Source: Chara braunii (taxonomy: Eukaryota > Streptophyta > Charophyceae > Charales > Characeae). From it: a stretch of DNA of 23,234 nt. The stretch spans positions 1,369,205-1,392,438 of the forward strand of contig BFEA01000360.1 in NCBI GenBank assembly GCA_003427395.1, read 5' to 3'. Positions 1-8,442 of this stretch are shown in pieces (position 1 is the first letter of the stretch; every line of letters starts with the position of its first letter). The notes below the pieces were generated by a model. That model worked only from the letters and a program-made list of their open reading frames with translations, was not told the origin of the DNA and searched no databases. The position numbers and the translations under genes were made by a program.

Positions 1-618
1 GAACTGGTCGATGTAATACATCCATCGACCGATCGTGCTAGTGACCGTGTCCTGCGTTTTGTAAAAGGTCAACGGATTGTTGTCCGTATTCCATTTAAAA
101 TGCCGATGGTCGAGAAGAAAGTGGCGCCACCGTTTGAGAACGGTGACGAACGCGAGTAGCTCTTTCTTCGTAGCGTCGTCGAGAGTGTTGACGAGAGGCA
201 CCTTTTGGGAGAAATACTCAACCGGATGTCAACTGTCCTCGTGACACTGTTCCAACACCGCATCAATACCGTATCCCGAAGCGTCCGTAGTCACTTGGGT
301 GGGTAGGGTGGGNTCGTATATACGGAGGGCAGGTGCGGCTTGCATTGCTGCCTTCAACGTAGTGAACGCGCCACGGGCTGCGTCGTCGAACTCGAAGGGC
401 ACCTTCGGGGACTGAAGTCTCGACAAAGGAGCGGCCACTTTCGAGTATGACTCGACGAATCGCTGATAGTATCCAGCCAAACCCATGAAAGAGCGTACAT
501 CCGTCGTACAACGAGGTTCCGGCCAATCCACGATGGCTTGGATCTTGTCCGCTAAGGGACGAATGCCTTTCGGCGTAACATAGTGGCCCAAATACTCAAG
601 CTCTTGCTTGGCGAACTC
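1..618 (-). pseudogene. pol: Element A pol, 3' part: end of RT and RNase H
   Basis: This continues the frame of the upstream protease-RT ORF after a TGA at 619-621. The longest open piece is 229..591. It carries the RT thumb/connection (YLGHYVTPKGI-like start, then RSFMGLAGYYQRFV) and the first RNase H aspartate in TTDASGYGI. A second TGA at 229-231 interrupts it. The frame then stays open to the window edge with PVEYFSQK, KKELLAF (RNase H glutamate kept) and TDNNPL. All visible RNase H catalytic residues are present, so this part has suffered mainly nonsense mutations. Integrase should follow left of position 1. Confidence 0.85.
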
Positions 619-2406
619 TCACTTGTCGCGGTTTGCTTTGTACTTAGCCAGTCGCAAACGATTCAAAACAGCACGAAGGTGTGTGATGTGCTCGTCCAAC
701 GTCCTGCTATAGACCAAGATGTCATCGAGGTAGATGAGGACGCCGCGATCGAGCAAGTCGCGAAACTCAGTCGTCATAGTTGCTTGAAAAGTTGCGGGGG
801 CATTGGTGAGGCCAAAGGGCATGACAACCCACTCAAAATGCCTGTACCGCGTCTTGAACGCAGTCTTGTACCGATCTTGAGGCTGGATTTCAATCTGGTG
901 GTAACTTGACTTCACGTCCAACTTCGAGAAGTACGTCGCGCCGCCTAACCGCTCAAGGAGATCATCAATCCGAGGGAGAGAGCCGACATTCTTTACGGTT
1001 TGTGCGTTAAGTTTGAGATAGTTGATGCATAACCGTAGATCTTTGTTCTTCTTCCGGACGAAGAGAAGAGGTGCACCGTATGGCGAGCAACTAGGGCGAA
1101 TCGAGCCCTTGTCGAAAAGGTCATCGAGTTGTGTGTGAAGCACCGCGAGTTCCTCTTCGCTCATGCGGTAGATACATCCACGCGGAGGGATGGCACCAGC
1201 CTCGTGAGTGATCTCGTGACGTATGGGCCGATCCGGAACCGTTCCGGTGGGAGCCTCGAAAACTTCTCTATACTCGTCCAAGAGGTGAGAAATGCGTGGG
1301 TCCGGCGGTGGCGCGGCTGGTCCGTCCGGCGAGGGGAGGGCATGCAAGAATACAAGGCCCATCTCCTCGACGTCATTCCGAGCTATGGCGTCGCGAATTC
1401 TCGCAACGGAAACCATGTGACAAGCAATCGAAGTGTGAGGGGTCGCAACCGTACATGGGACTAACACTCCGTTCCGATCACGGATGTGAACGGTTCGATC
1501 ATGAAAGTTCACCGGATGATCGGCGCTACACAACCAAGATATGCCTAGAATCATGTCGAACTTGGTGTCGAGGATGTCAAAAGACACCGGCTCGCACGCA
1601 AGTGGCGCAAAGTATACCGGAACGCCGCCGACGCATCGGTCAATTGACTTTTGCGTGCGGCCGTCCGCGAGTGTAACTTGCGTAGGTTGCATCTTCCTTC
1701 GAACGCGCGGGCCAAGACCTGCGCGGGCCATAAAGGCTTGACTCATAAAGTTGCGAGACGCACCGCAATCAATCAAGGCACTACAGGTTNCCTTTCCGAT
1801 TTGAATGCGGATATAGAGCAAAGGAGCGTCGGTTTCGGCGTACCTTTGGGTGGCGTACTCGCGGTCAATCTTCGCAAGATAGAAGCGGAGATCGACAACC
1901 GCTACTCCGTCGTCTGTCAACGGAGCTGGTACTGTAGTGTGCAAATAGGAGCGTAGATTTGCCATCAAGGCGTTGCAATGCGGCCTTGGCAAGGTTCTGG
2001 TCGAGGGTAGAGGCATCCAAGCGAAGTCCTCTCTCGTGAGTGGGTCAAGCTCCTCAAGTCTTGACCACGCCGTCGAGTCCTCGGAAATCAGTGGCGAACT
2101 AACTGGATTACTTGTCGACGGTGTACAGGCTGCGCATACGCAATCTAAGTGCACGTGGCTCGGCTTGTCTAGTGGTGGTACTAGTTGGGCGACATAATCC
2201 TCGTACGTAGCACGAGAATCAGCGACTAATGCATGCTCCCCGGTAGTGACATCGATTGCTAGCAAGGCAACCGGTTCCGGCGGAGTGAGGAGAGATGTCG
2301 CCCCTCTCCTTGCGTAACTCAGTTTTCCGAGTTTGCTGGACGGGATACGCGTGTCTTGCCCTTTTCGGGGCATTGTGCGGTCAAATGCATGACGTCGTTG
2401 CACCAA
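619..2406 (-). pseudogene. pol: Element A pol, 5' part: aspartic protease and reverse transcriptase
   Basis: This 595-codon ORF holds a retropepsin-like protease with the active-site motif DCGAS (a DSGA/DTGA variant), then a full RT palm. RT motifs in order are [52 protein letters not shown] with the first catalytic Asp, [13 protein letters not shown], and YLDDILVYS with the catalytic Asp pair. It stops at a TGA (619-621) where related proteins keep reading, and the same frame continues downstream. It lies in the -1 frame relative to gag and overlaps gag's 3' end by about 88 nt. The annotated Met at 2406 is only the first ATG; entry by frameshift from gag is more likely. One N falls in the protease segment. 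Confidence 0.9.
2288..2328 (-). promoter_or_regulatory. Candidate -1 frameshift signal at gag-pol junction of element A
   Basis: The last two gag codons before TGA are GAA AAC, giving the heptamer G-GAA-AAC (2322..2328). It is one base from a canonical GGGAAAC site. After an 11-nt spacer comes a perfect 7-bp hairpin: AGGAGAG (2304..2310), a 9-nt loop, CTCTCCT (2288..2294). Pol is open in the -1 frame throughout. The frames and the hairpin are read directly. Function is inferred, and the heptamer is weaker than the one in element B. Confidence 0.4.
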
Positions 2407-4112
2407 AGGCAGTATCCGTACTTTTGACGGAGGTCATAGACATCCTTGGTTATCTTGTAAGCCGTCCATGGTTGCGACCCAGTTCTCGTCGATGTCGTCT
2501 CTTGTGTCGCCTTGTTCTTCCGAACTCTCTTGGGACGCTTCGGCGGGAGCGCTGCTACAATTCCTCCATCACTCAAGGATGTTGCTGCAGCGTGAAGATC
2601 GACTGTTTCTTCATAAATCACGGCATTGTTATGTGTCGGTCGTTGATAGCCCTGCTTAGCCACATAATGCGGCCGGGACTGCCGTTCGTTTGCGGCCTTG
2701 TCATCCGTTTGGATGACCAAGTTGGCACGATCCAGAATGGTCTAGAATGATTCGTAATCGTACTCGTTGCCGAGTGCCGATCGCAGTCTTGCGCACGATC
2801 GCGAGAAGAACTCGGATCGTTGATTGGTAAAACTCAAATCGAAGCCTGGTGTGGTCACTATCTTCTGCCACTTAGTTGTCCAGTCTCGAGTTGGCATACT
2901 ACCTTGAGAGCAGGTGTACACCTTGTTCATGGCTGCCTTCACGACGTTGCGAACCATGAACAGGGTGAGCCATAGCTTCTCGAACTCCTTTTACGGAATG
3001 TGTGTGTGGAGTTCGGNGATGGTGCATTTCTTGGTAGCCGCCAGATNATTCATCCATGNCTGCGCTCCTCCGNTCAGTTGTAAGTAGAGCGCCTTCATCA
3101 TGTCATCCGCCGGGACAGTGCGGCATGATGCTTCCGTGAGGAAACGTTGCCACCATGTCAAGGCGTCCGACTTGTTGTAGTCGTCGAACTTGCTGATGTC
3201 CAAGTGCGGCATCTTGTAAGTCTTCGTAGCGGCGTCCGGTCTCGTCTGCAGCTTGGTGATGTCCGTCTTGATGGCGGCCACCGTGCTGCTGATTGTGGCN
3301 GGGCTAGTNAAATNGCCTANATCGNCGATGATATTGACGACGTGATCGATGCGCTCGTTGAGCTGCTTCGTCGCGTCCGTCGTGCAGCCTGGCGCTGCTG
3401 AGGCATTAGCCTCAATGTTGTTGATGCGTGCGAGAGCTGAGTTCAACAGCTGATGTTGTTGCTGCTGCTGTGAAGCTTTGGCGCGGATGGCAACCGTTAA
3501 AACAACAATGTCTTGCTGGTACTTCTGTCTTTGTTGTTGTTCCGTGCACAGATGTGCCTGCAGCAGTGTGTTATTCCACANGATTCCTCTCATCATGCCC
3601 AGCATCAAGTTAGCCAGGTGAGTTCTCTCTGCCTCCGCCGGTGTCGGATCCGCCTGCGCGTCCGAAGGCACAAAGACCATGCCTTGGAGGAAGGTTGTCC
3701 ACTGATTCTCACTATGAATCAGGGACTCCGTGCTGGCGGCATTCCGTTGATCTCGTGCTGCCGCGTCAGCCTCAGCGGTGTGCCGAGCTTGGGCTGCCAC
3801 CTCATTGGCCAGCCGCTGACGTTCTACCTCTGCTGCCTCCTCTTGTGCCTTTGCGGTAGCTACGGCATCTGTGAATGCCTGTACCCGCTGAAGGTAAGCT
3901 GCCAACGGCTCACCGGCCCCTTGGACCGGGCATGCGGGAAGAACTCCGGTGGTAACCGGTACCGTCAATGCTGTACTCGATACCGCTGGAGTCGTCCGCC
4001 TGCTGAGTCTCTGTTGCTGAGCCTTGGTTCGTGGAGGTACTGTAGGTCGAGCACGAACTGCGAGCCTGGCACTGCGTCGTGGCAGTGCCCCGGTGTCTTG
4101 TTCCATCAACAT
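2319..4112 (-). pseudogene. gag: Element A gag, two in-frame stops
   Basis: One frame of about 598 codons is broken by TAA at 2991-2993 and TAG at 2742-2744, leaving open pieces 2991..4112, 2742..2957 and 2319..2720. The N-terminal third is basic, then rich in Ala, Gln and Glu and probably coiled coil. The middle (from about residue 290) is the retrotransposon capsid-like domain, with a WWQRFLTEA block and an EFEKLW..F motif after the first stop. The C-terminus has a nucleocapsid zinc knuckle, CLWCNDVMHLTAQC, fitting C-X2-C-X4-H-X4-C. Several single Ns fall in 3017..3325. The start is the first Met of MLMEQD; it has no better upstream competitor. Gag would form the virus-like particle. Confidence 0.85.
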
Positions 4113-5252
4113 CAGTGTGAACTAGTGCGGTACTTGAGAGGTCCCGGTGGTCACAGAATACGTGGAGGGTAGGGAGAGTGGGAACAGGGGTAGAACAATC
4201 AAACAATACGCATACAGTCCCCTGTCCCACTAATGGACTGTAGACACCTAATCAAAATAGAAAAAAATAATTTTCCTGTAACCAATTCCAAAAATTCGTG
4301 ATAAGAAGAATTAATAACGAATTATTTAATCAATAAAATTAATTAATGATTAATAACGCAATAAAATCCCTTAATGATAATCAATAAACAATGTTTGCAC
4401 TAAAGATTTCTTGATGATAATCAATAAACAATATTTGTAATAATGATAATGAACGAATTTGAATTGTACTAAGATTAGGTCTCTTTGAGATCAATTATGG
4501 TCCGGGAGTTCACCGTTAATTAGTGAATTACCCGGAAGTCGCAAATTTGAGGGTCAGATTCGGAATTATTTGCCAACAAAAATTTCGAAAAAATCCCGAA
4601 AAACAACACCCGAATTTCCAAAAAAGTGAAATTTCAGGAATTCCACCGTCAAAATCCGATTTTTAAAGGCCTAAATCCGTTTTCGGAATTTCTCCAACAA
4701 GGGGAAAGAAAAAAAAATTCGCGAAAATTTCGGCCCCAACCCTAATTTTCCGCGTTTCCGCGGAATTTCCGGTATTACGGTTCCAAAACGTTCAAAATTC
4801 CCAAGTTGATCGAACAACCAAAATTTCGTAACCCTAATTTCCAATACTGAAGGAAAAATGGAAATACCAAAAAGAAAAACGAAATGTAGGATTTACAACA
4901 GAATGCCGAAGTTAAAAACGGACTGCTGAATGGAAATCAGAATGCCGAATTTCAANAGGATACTGATTCAACCCTAATAACGTTTTCNAATCAGAAATCC
5001 GAACCTAACAAATTATCGGATTAGTATCAATTAATCGGAACCTAAATAAACAGCATACCGGAATAAAACAGAAATCCGAATTATAAGTCCGAATACCGAA
5101 TTGAAACGGAAATGCTGAACTAAATAGAATACCGAAAAAGAAAAATTTTTGCAACTTTGAACTTGATAGTAATACAGCGCTGATTTGGAAGATTGAAGAA
5201 GCAATCTAATTCCTAAATCAGACTTACCTGGTGAGCAGATCCGTAAACTGGT
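4113..5252 (-). other. Element A 5' untranslated leader, AT-rich, possibly intron-containing
   Basis: No credible gene lies here. The stretch from about 4240 to 5220 is strikingly AT-rich compared with the flanking coding DNA. It holds a direct repeat, TGATAATCAATAAACAAT at 4375..4392 and 4415..4432 (40-bp period), and a degenerate CCGAA-type motif scattered over about 4900..5140. On the minus strand a perfect splice-donor consensus CAG|GTAAGT sits at 5222..5230, about 40 nt after the LTR. A T-rich tract ending in CAG (4238..4240) could be the acceptor. Confidence 0.55.
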
Positions 5253-5266
5253 CTGCTGCGATACCA
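5253..5266 (-). other. Candidate primer-binding site of element A
   Basis: On the minus strand, four bases (GTTT) after the LTR end, the sequence reads TGGTATCGCAGCAG. Its first seven bases match the initiator tRNA-Met complement used by many plant LTR elements (TGGTATCAGAGC). The rest diverges, so the primer tRNA is uncertain. Position and TGG start support the call. Confidence 0.45.
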
Positions 5267-5772
5267 AAACTGTTACATACTTCAATGAGTATGGGCAGAA
5301 CCAAAGATCAACCAATGTAGGATGAGCATATATGCAGCGGAAGTCTCATAAACGAACTGATTGGCAGAGACTGACTCACATAGATATCACTCCACACACA
5401 TACAATCGTGAGATGGTGGGGTATGGGCCAAGCATAGACGATGCCCAGACCTCGTACACACATACACAGATGAGAGGTGGGAGGAGAGACGAAGGAGGTG
5501 GGAGATGTAGGTAGCACCAAATGTCACCGAGATAGAAACCAGTAGGTCACCGATATGGTAATCCAAAACGTACTTGAACAAGATCAAAATGTCGCGGACA
5601 ATAAGTCACCAATGTCGGAGATACAGAGTCCTAATGTAACCGGTGTCCAATCTGTGATGCAGCCGAGTATCATCCCCAACAATCTCCAAGTCTCGAATCC
5701 GGTAAGTACCACAGCCTCTTACCACCAAAGTCCAACTCTGATCTCTGTCCAACTAGTATAAGTCTCCAATCT

Positions 5773-5866
5773 GAAGAAGAAGAAGAAGAAGAAGAAGAAG
5801 AAGAAGAAGAAGAAGAAGATGAAGTCTGAAGAGAAGAAGAAGAAGAAGAAGAAGAAGAAGAAGAAG
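5773..5866. repeat. (GAA)n microsatellite in LTR A
   Basis: Two uninterrupted GAA/AAG runs, about 5773..5819 and 5833..5866, are separated by a short GATGAAGTCT-like break. On the element's sense strand they read (TTC)n. Confidence 0.95.
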
Positions 5867-6093
5867 GGAGCCGAGGAGGAGAGAGAGAGAGAGGAGACTG
5901 GCGATGGGAGGGAGGAGAGAAGCCTTCGACTCCCGATACCTCAGGCGGCTATGGCCGCCGATAACGCCCAGTCGCCGCTGCTGCTGCTCCGCTCGCTGCT
6001 GCTGCGCTGCTCCTCGCTGCTCCTGCGCTAAACTTAGCGCCAGCGCTGATTCGCGCTGTACCATACCGCACCGTAGCGTGCCGGTGGGTTGAT

Positions 6094-6163
6094 GGCCTCG
6101 AAGTGAGGCCGGACCAGTACTAAGTACTGGTTCGAAGAGGACCGGCCTCAATGCTGTGAGGCC
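6094..6163. repeat. Compound inverted repeats in U3 of LTR A
   Basis: Three linked hairpins share GGCCTC modules. GGCCTC/GAGGCC lies at 6094..6110. ACCAGTACT/AGTACTGGT (9-bp arms, 1-nt centre) lies at 6113..6131, enclosed by GAGGCCGG (6105..6112) and CCGGCCTC (6142..6149). GGCCTCA/TGAGGCC lies at 6144..6163. Further arms occur at 6235..6267 (CCAGGCCCAA/TTGGGCCTGG) and 6319..6332. Confidence 0.8.
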
Positions 6164-6395
6164 TTGGTTGGGGCTGAACCGTCCAGATCGACGATTCAGG
6201 TCCAACCGGAGAGCGGCAGCCTCAAACGGCGCCGCCAGGCCCAACACGAAATGTCGTTTGGGCCTGGTCCATAATCTGGTCCAAGTCGTGGCCTTTCGGC
6301 CTGTTATCCCCCAAGGTCGGGCCTTTAGGCCCTGATGTGTCCCTCTAGCCCTAAGTCGGGTCCGGTAGGACCCGTGTGGCGTCGAAGATGTAACA

Positions 6396-6956
6396 TTCTC
6401 TCTCTCGCCCACTTCGGCTCCGGGCTCACTGCAGACCTCCTTGCACAAGTCGCTGTGGCAGCGCTTCCGCATGGCTCACGCAGGAATGAATGAATGGCTG
6501 GGCGCTGCTTCTTGATTTATACTTCTGAAGCTCATTGGTCTGCCCTTTTCCATCGGCCCTTGGTGCTCACAGTCCCTCGTGGTACTTGCTGGACCGAACA
6601 AGGACTGACTGGACCTTACCGCTGACTGAATGGGGACTCACTGTTATCCTACTGCTACCGTACTGCAGACGTACTGCAGCTGGTCCACCACTTGGCTCAC
6701 CACTTGCCCACTTGCCCACTTGCAGACCTTCTAGAAGGCTACAGCTAAGACTTCTAGACTTCACTAAGACTTCGATTCGACAGACCTACAGATCGAACCC
6801 CTACAACCTACGACAACCTATCAACTCTTACAAATACACAGGTCGTGGGTTCAACTCTACGGGTCGACACAGGTGTTGTACATAGGTAAGGTGGGGGACT
6901 AGGGATTGAGCCCTGGGATCTGTGTCTGCTACTGCAAAAAGGTGAAAACCGTTTCA
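6396..6956 (-). repeat. Remnant of element C 3' LTR (U3/R side)
   Basis: The inferred outer boundary is the CA at 6955-6956 (TGAAACGG on the minus strand). It is preceded on the sense strand by the purine run GGACGGCGGGAG (6957..6968), a plausible polypurine tract just after the pol stop. A TATA box lies about 435 bp inside, as expected of U3. The remainder is replaced by element A. I found no matching 5' LTR copy inside the window, so the call rests on position and signals only. Confidence 0.4.
6515..6521 (-). promoter_or_regulatory. TATA box in presumed element C LTR
   Basis: The minus strand reads AGTATAAATCAAG, a good TATA-box match. It lies in the sense orientation of element C within the region expected to be U3. 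A start site would fall near 6485..6492. Confidence 0.45.
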
Positions 6957-6994
6957 CTCCCGCCGTCCTAAATTCGAGGTGCTCCAATAATAAT

Positions 6995-7111
6995 TTAGTC
7001 CAAGGCAGGACCTTTACCCTTCTTATCACGCTCGTAAGCTCTGACTATGTCGGGAGCTGTTTCTAGAAGTTCTGTCCTAGTAAACCAGCGGTCGTCTTCC
7101 GATTCCTGATA
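6995..7111 (-). pseudogene. Element C chromodomain tail, out of frame
   Basis: This 38-codon piece (frame shifted from the main pol frame) reads YQESEDDRWFTRTELLETA..., ends KGKGPALD and stops at TAA 6995-6997. It is the C-terminal half of a chromovirus chromodomain plus tail. The N-terminal half ends in the main frame at RGRPQKQY (about 7114..7160). The joining sequence is TAT-AG-TAT at 7109..7116, where the central aromatic V-K/R-W-K-G-Y strand should be. A deletion appears to have removed this core and shifted the frame, so the main frame stops at TAG 7063-7065. Confidence 0.7.
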
Positions 7112-8025
7112 CTATACTGTTTCTGTGGACGACCTCTACCTCCTGTCCTGAAGACATCTTCATCTACAATACCGTCAATGTCATATGCGCCATCCGTATC
7201 CGCAGGGATCATGGATCTCCTTGAAGGGAACTGCTGACTTGTGACACACGGCAACAGCTTTGAAGCATGGAACACTGGATAGGTATGGAGGTGTGTTGGA
7301 ATCTCTATAGTGTAGGACGGTCCATCCTCTCCGCCCTTGACTTCTAGAACTGGCCACGGTCCTCTATATGCAGGCAGTAACTTCGGTGAGATGTTCTCCT
7401 CAGGTGCGAACTCTTTAGACTTGACCCAGACCAGGTCGCTTACCTGAAACTGCGATGGGCGACGGTGCTTGTTAGCCTGTTCTATCATGCGGTGATGGGC
7501 CTTCCTGAGGTTTTCAACAACAGTTTCTAACCCTCTCTTGTGCTGTATCACGAACTCCCTGGTACCGGGTAGTAGTTTGTGAATCTGATCTCGGGTAAGT
7601 CCTTCAAACGGTCTGCGGGGTCTAAAGGACTTGTGTAACTCATTGGGAGTGCGACAGGTAGATAAATGCACGTTGCTATTGTATGCGCTGGCTAGCTTGG
7701 GCAACATCTTGTCCCAATTGACTTGATCCGGTCTAATATACATGCGCAGAACTTGCAGCAGGAGCTTGTTCATCTGTTCTGTCTGACCGTTAGTCTCTGG
7801 ATGACGGCCAGATGACATCAACAACTTTGACCCATAGACTCTCATTAGTTCCTGCCAGTTCTGGCTCGTGAATTTGGTGTCTCTATCACTAACTATAGAC
7901 AATGGGACTCCGTGGTCACTAACCCAATGATCAAAAAACTTTTGAATGACTAACTCTGTACGGGCCTCTGCAGGCAAAGGAACAAAAACTGCATATTTAC
8001 TGAATCTATCAACTACGACCATGAC
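7063..8025 (-). pseudogene. pol: Element C integrase catalytic core and C-terminus
   Basis: This is the downstream part of pol in the same frame as the two preceding pieces, reopened after a TAA at 8026-8028. It begins VMVVVDRFSKYAVFVPLP and carries the second catalytic Asp in SDRDTKF and the Glu in ETNGQTEQMN. The GPF/Y-like C-terminal region (RGPWPVLEV, TYPVFHASKL) follows. The first catalytic Asp (SIDF) lies upstream in the preceding piece. After YDIDGIVDEDVFRTGGRGRPQKQY the chromodomain is cut by a deletion and the frame ends at TAG. Integrase inserts the cDNA; the chromodomain would direct it to marked chromatin. Confidence 0.9.
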
Positions 8026-8442
8026 TTAGCTCTTGTCGTGCCTACTCTTGACACCGGCATCCATAAAGTCAATGGAGACTGAATCTCCCGGTTGGTCTGG
8101 GATAGGCAAGGGTCTGAGAAGACCTAGAGGGGCACGCGAACACCTCTGACAAACTTTGCAACTGCGAACATACTCTATGCAGTCAGCTTTCATTCCTGGC
8201 CAGGTGTACGCACGCATCAGATTGGCTAAAGTCTTCTGCCAACCGAAGTGTCCCTCTGTGTCATGGCATTCCCCTAGGATCAGACTACGGATCTCTTCAC
8301 TGTTGGGAATGCATAGGCGGTCTACTACATTAGTCTTCTCAAACAATAGTCCCTCGGTAGTACGGTAGTATGGTTCGGTCTCAGGGGCCTCCATAACTCT
8401 CTTGAGGAGGTCACTATAGATAGGGTCCTGCGCATACGCCTG
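8026..8442 (-). pseudogene. pol: Element C integrase N-terminal zinc domain
   Basis: This is in frame with the flanking pol pieces and lies between TGA 8443-8445 and TAA 8026-8028. It carries the HHCC zinc-binding domain: H...H in ECHDTEGHFGW, then CKVCQRC. The first catalytic Asp of the integrase core follows in SVSIDFMD. The downstream stop falls a few residues later, between the first and second catalytic Asp, so no functional integrase can be read without readthrough. The upstream frame from the stop to the first Met is also pol-like. Confidence 0.88.

Larger units (their letters stand above)
1..6395 (-). mobile_element. Element A: Ty3/gypsy LTR retrotransposon, partial (3' end outside window)
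   Basis: In minus-strand order the element shows a 5' LTR (5271..6395), a primer-binding-site-like sequence, a leader, gag with a CCHC knuckle, protease, reverse transcriptase and the start of RNase H. RT directly followed by RNase H fits Ty3/gypsy, but integrase and the 3' LTR lie left of the window, so the family rests on RT-RNase H similarity. Four in-frame stops (2991 TAA, 2742 TAG, 619 TGA, 229 TGA) make this copy non-autonomous. It abuts element C at 6395/6396, which looks like an insertion into C's 3' LTR. The target duplication cannot be tested here. Confidence 0.85.
5271..6395 (-). repeat. 5' LTR of element A (single copy in window)
   Basis: The segment begins TGTTACAT and ends ATGTAACA on the plus strand, an 8-bp perfect terminal inverted repeat with TG...CA ends. 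Its inner end is next to a PBS-like sequence, and its length (1125 bp) is normal for an LTR. It contains two (GAA)n tracts, a CTG-rich stretch (about 5977..6030) and a series of GGCC-centred inverted repeats (6094..6332). The second LTR lies outside the window, so identity between copies cannot be checked. The long leucine-rich reading frame across it is only the translated (TTC)n repeat. Confidence 0.65.

Noticed and set aside
583-4172. Plus-strand reading frames across element A (for example 583..909, 1129..1464, 3513..4172)
   Set aside because: Antisense shadows of gag and pol without recognisable domains.
5753-6472. 239-codon leucine-rich minus-strand reading frame
   Set aside because: Its long Leu runs are the (GAA)n repeat read in one frame, and it crosses the LTR A end at 6395. 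No conserved domain.
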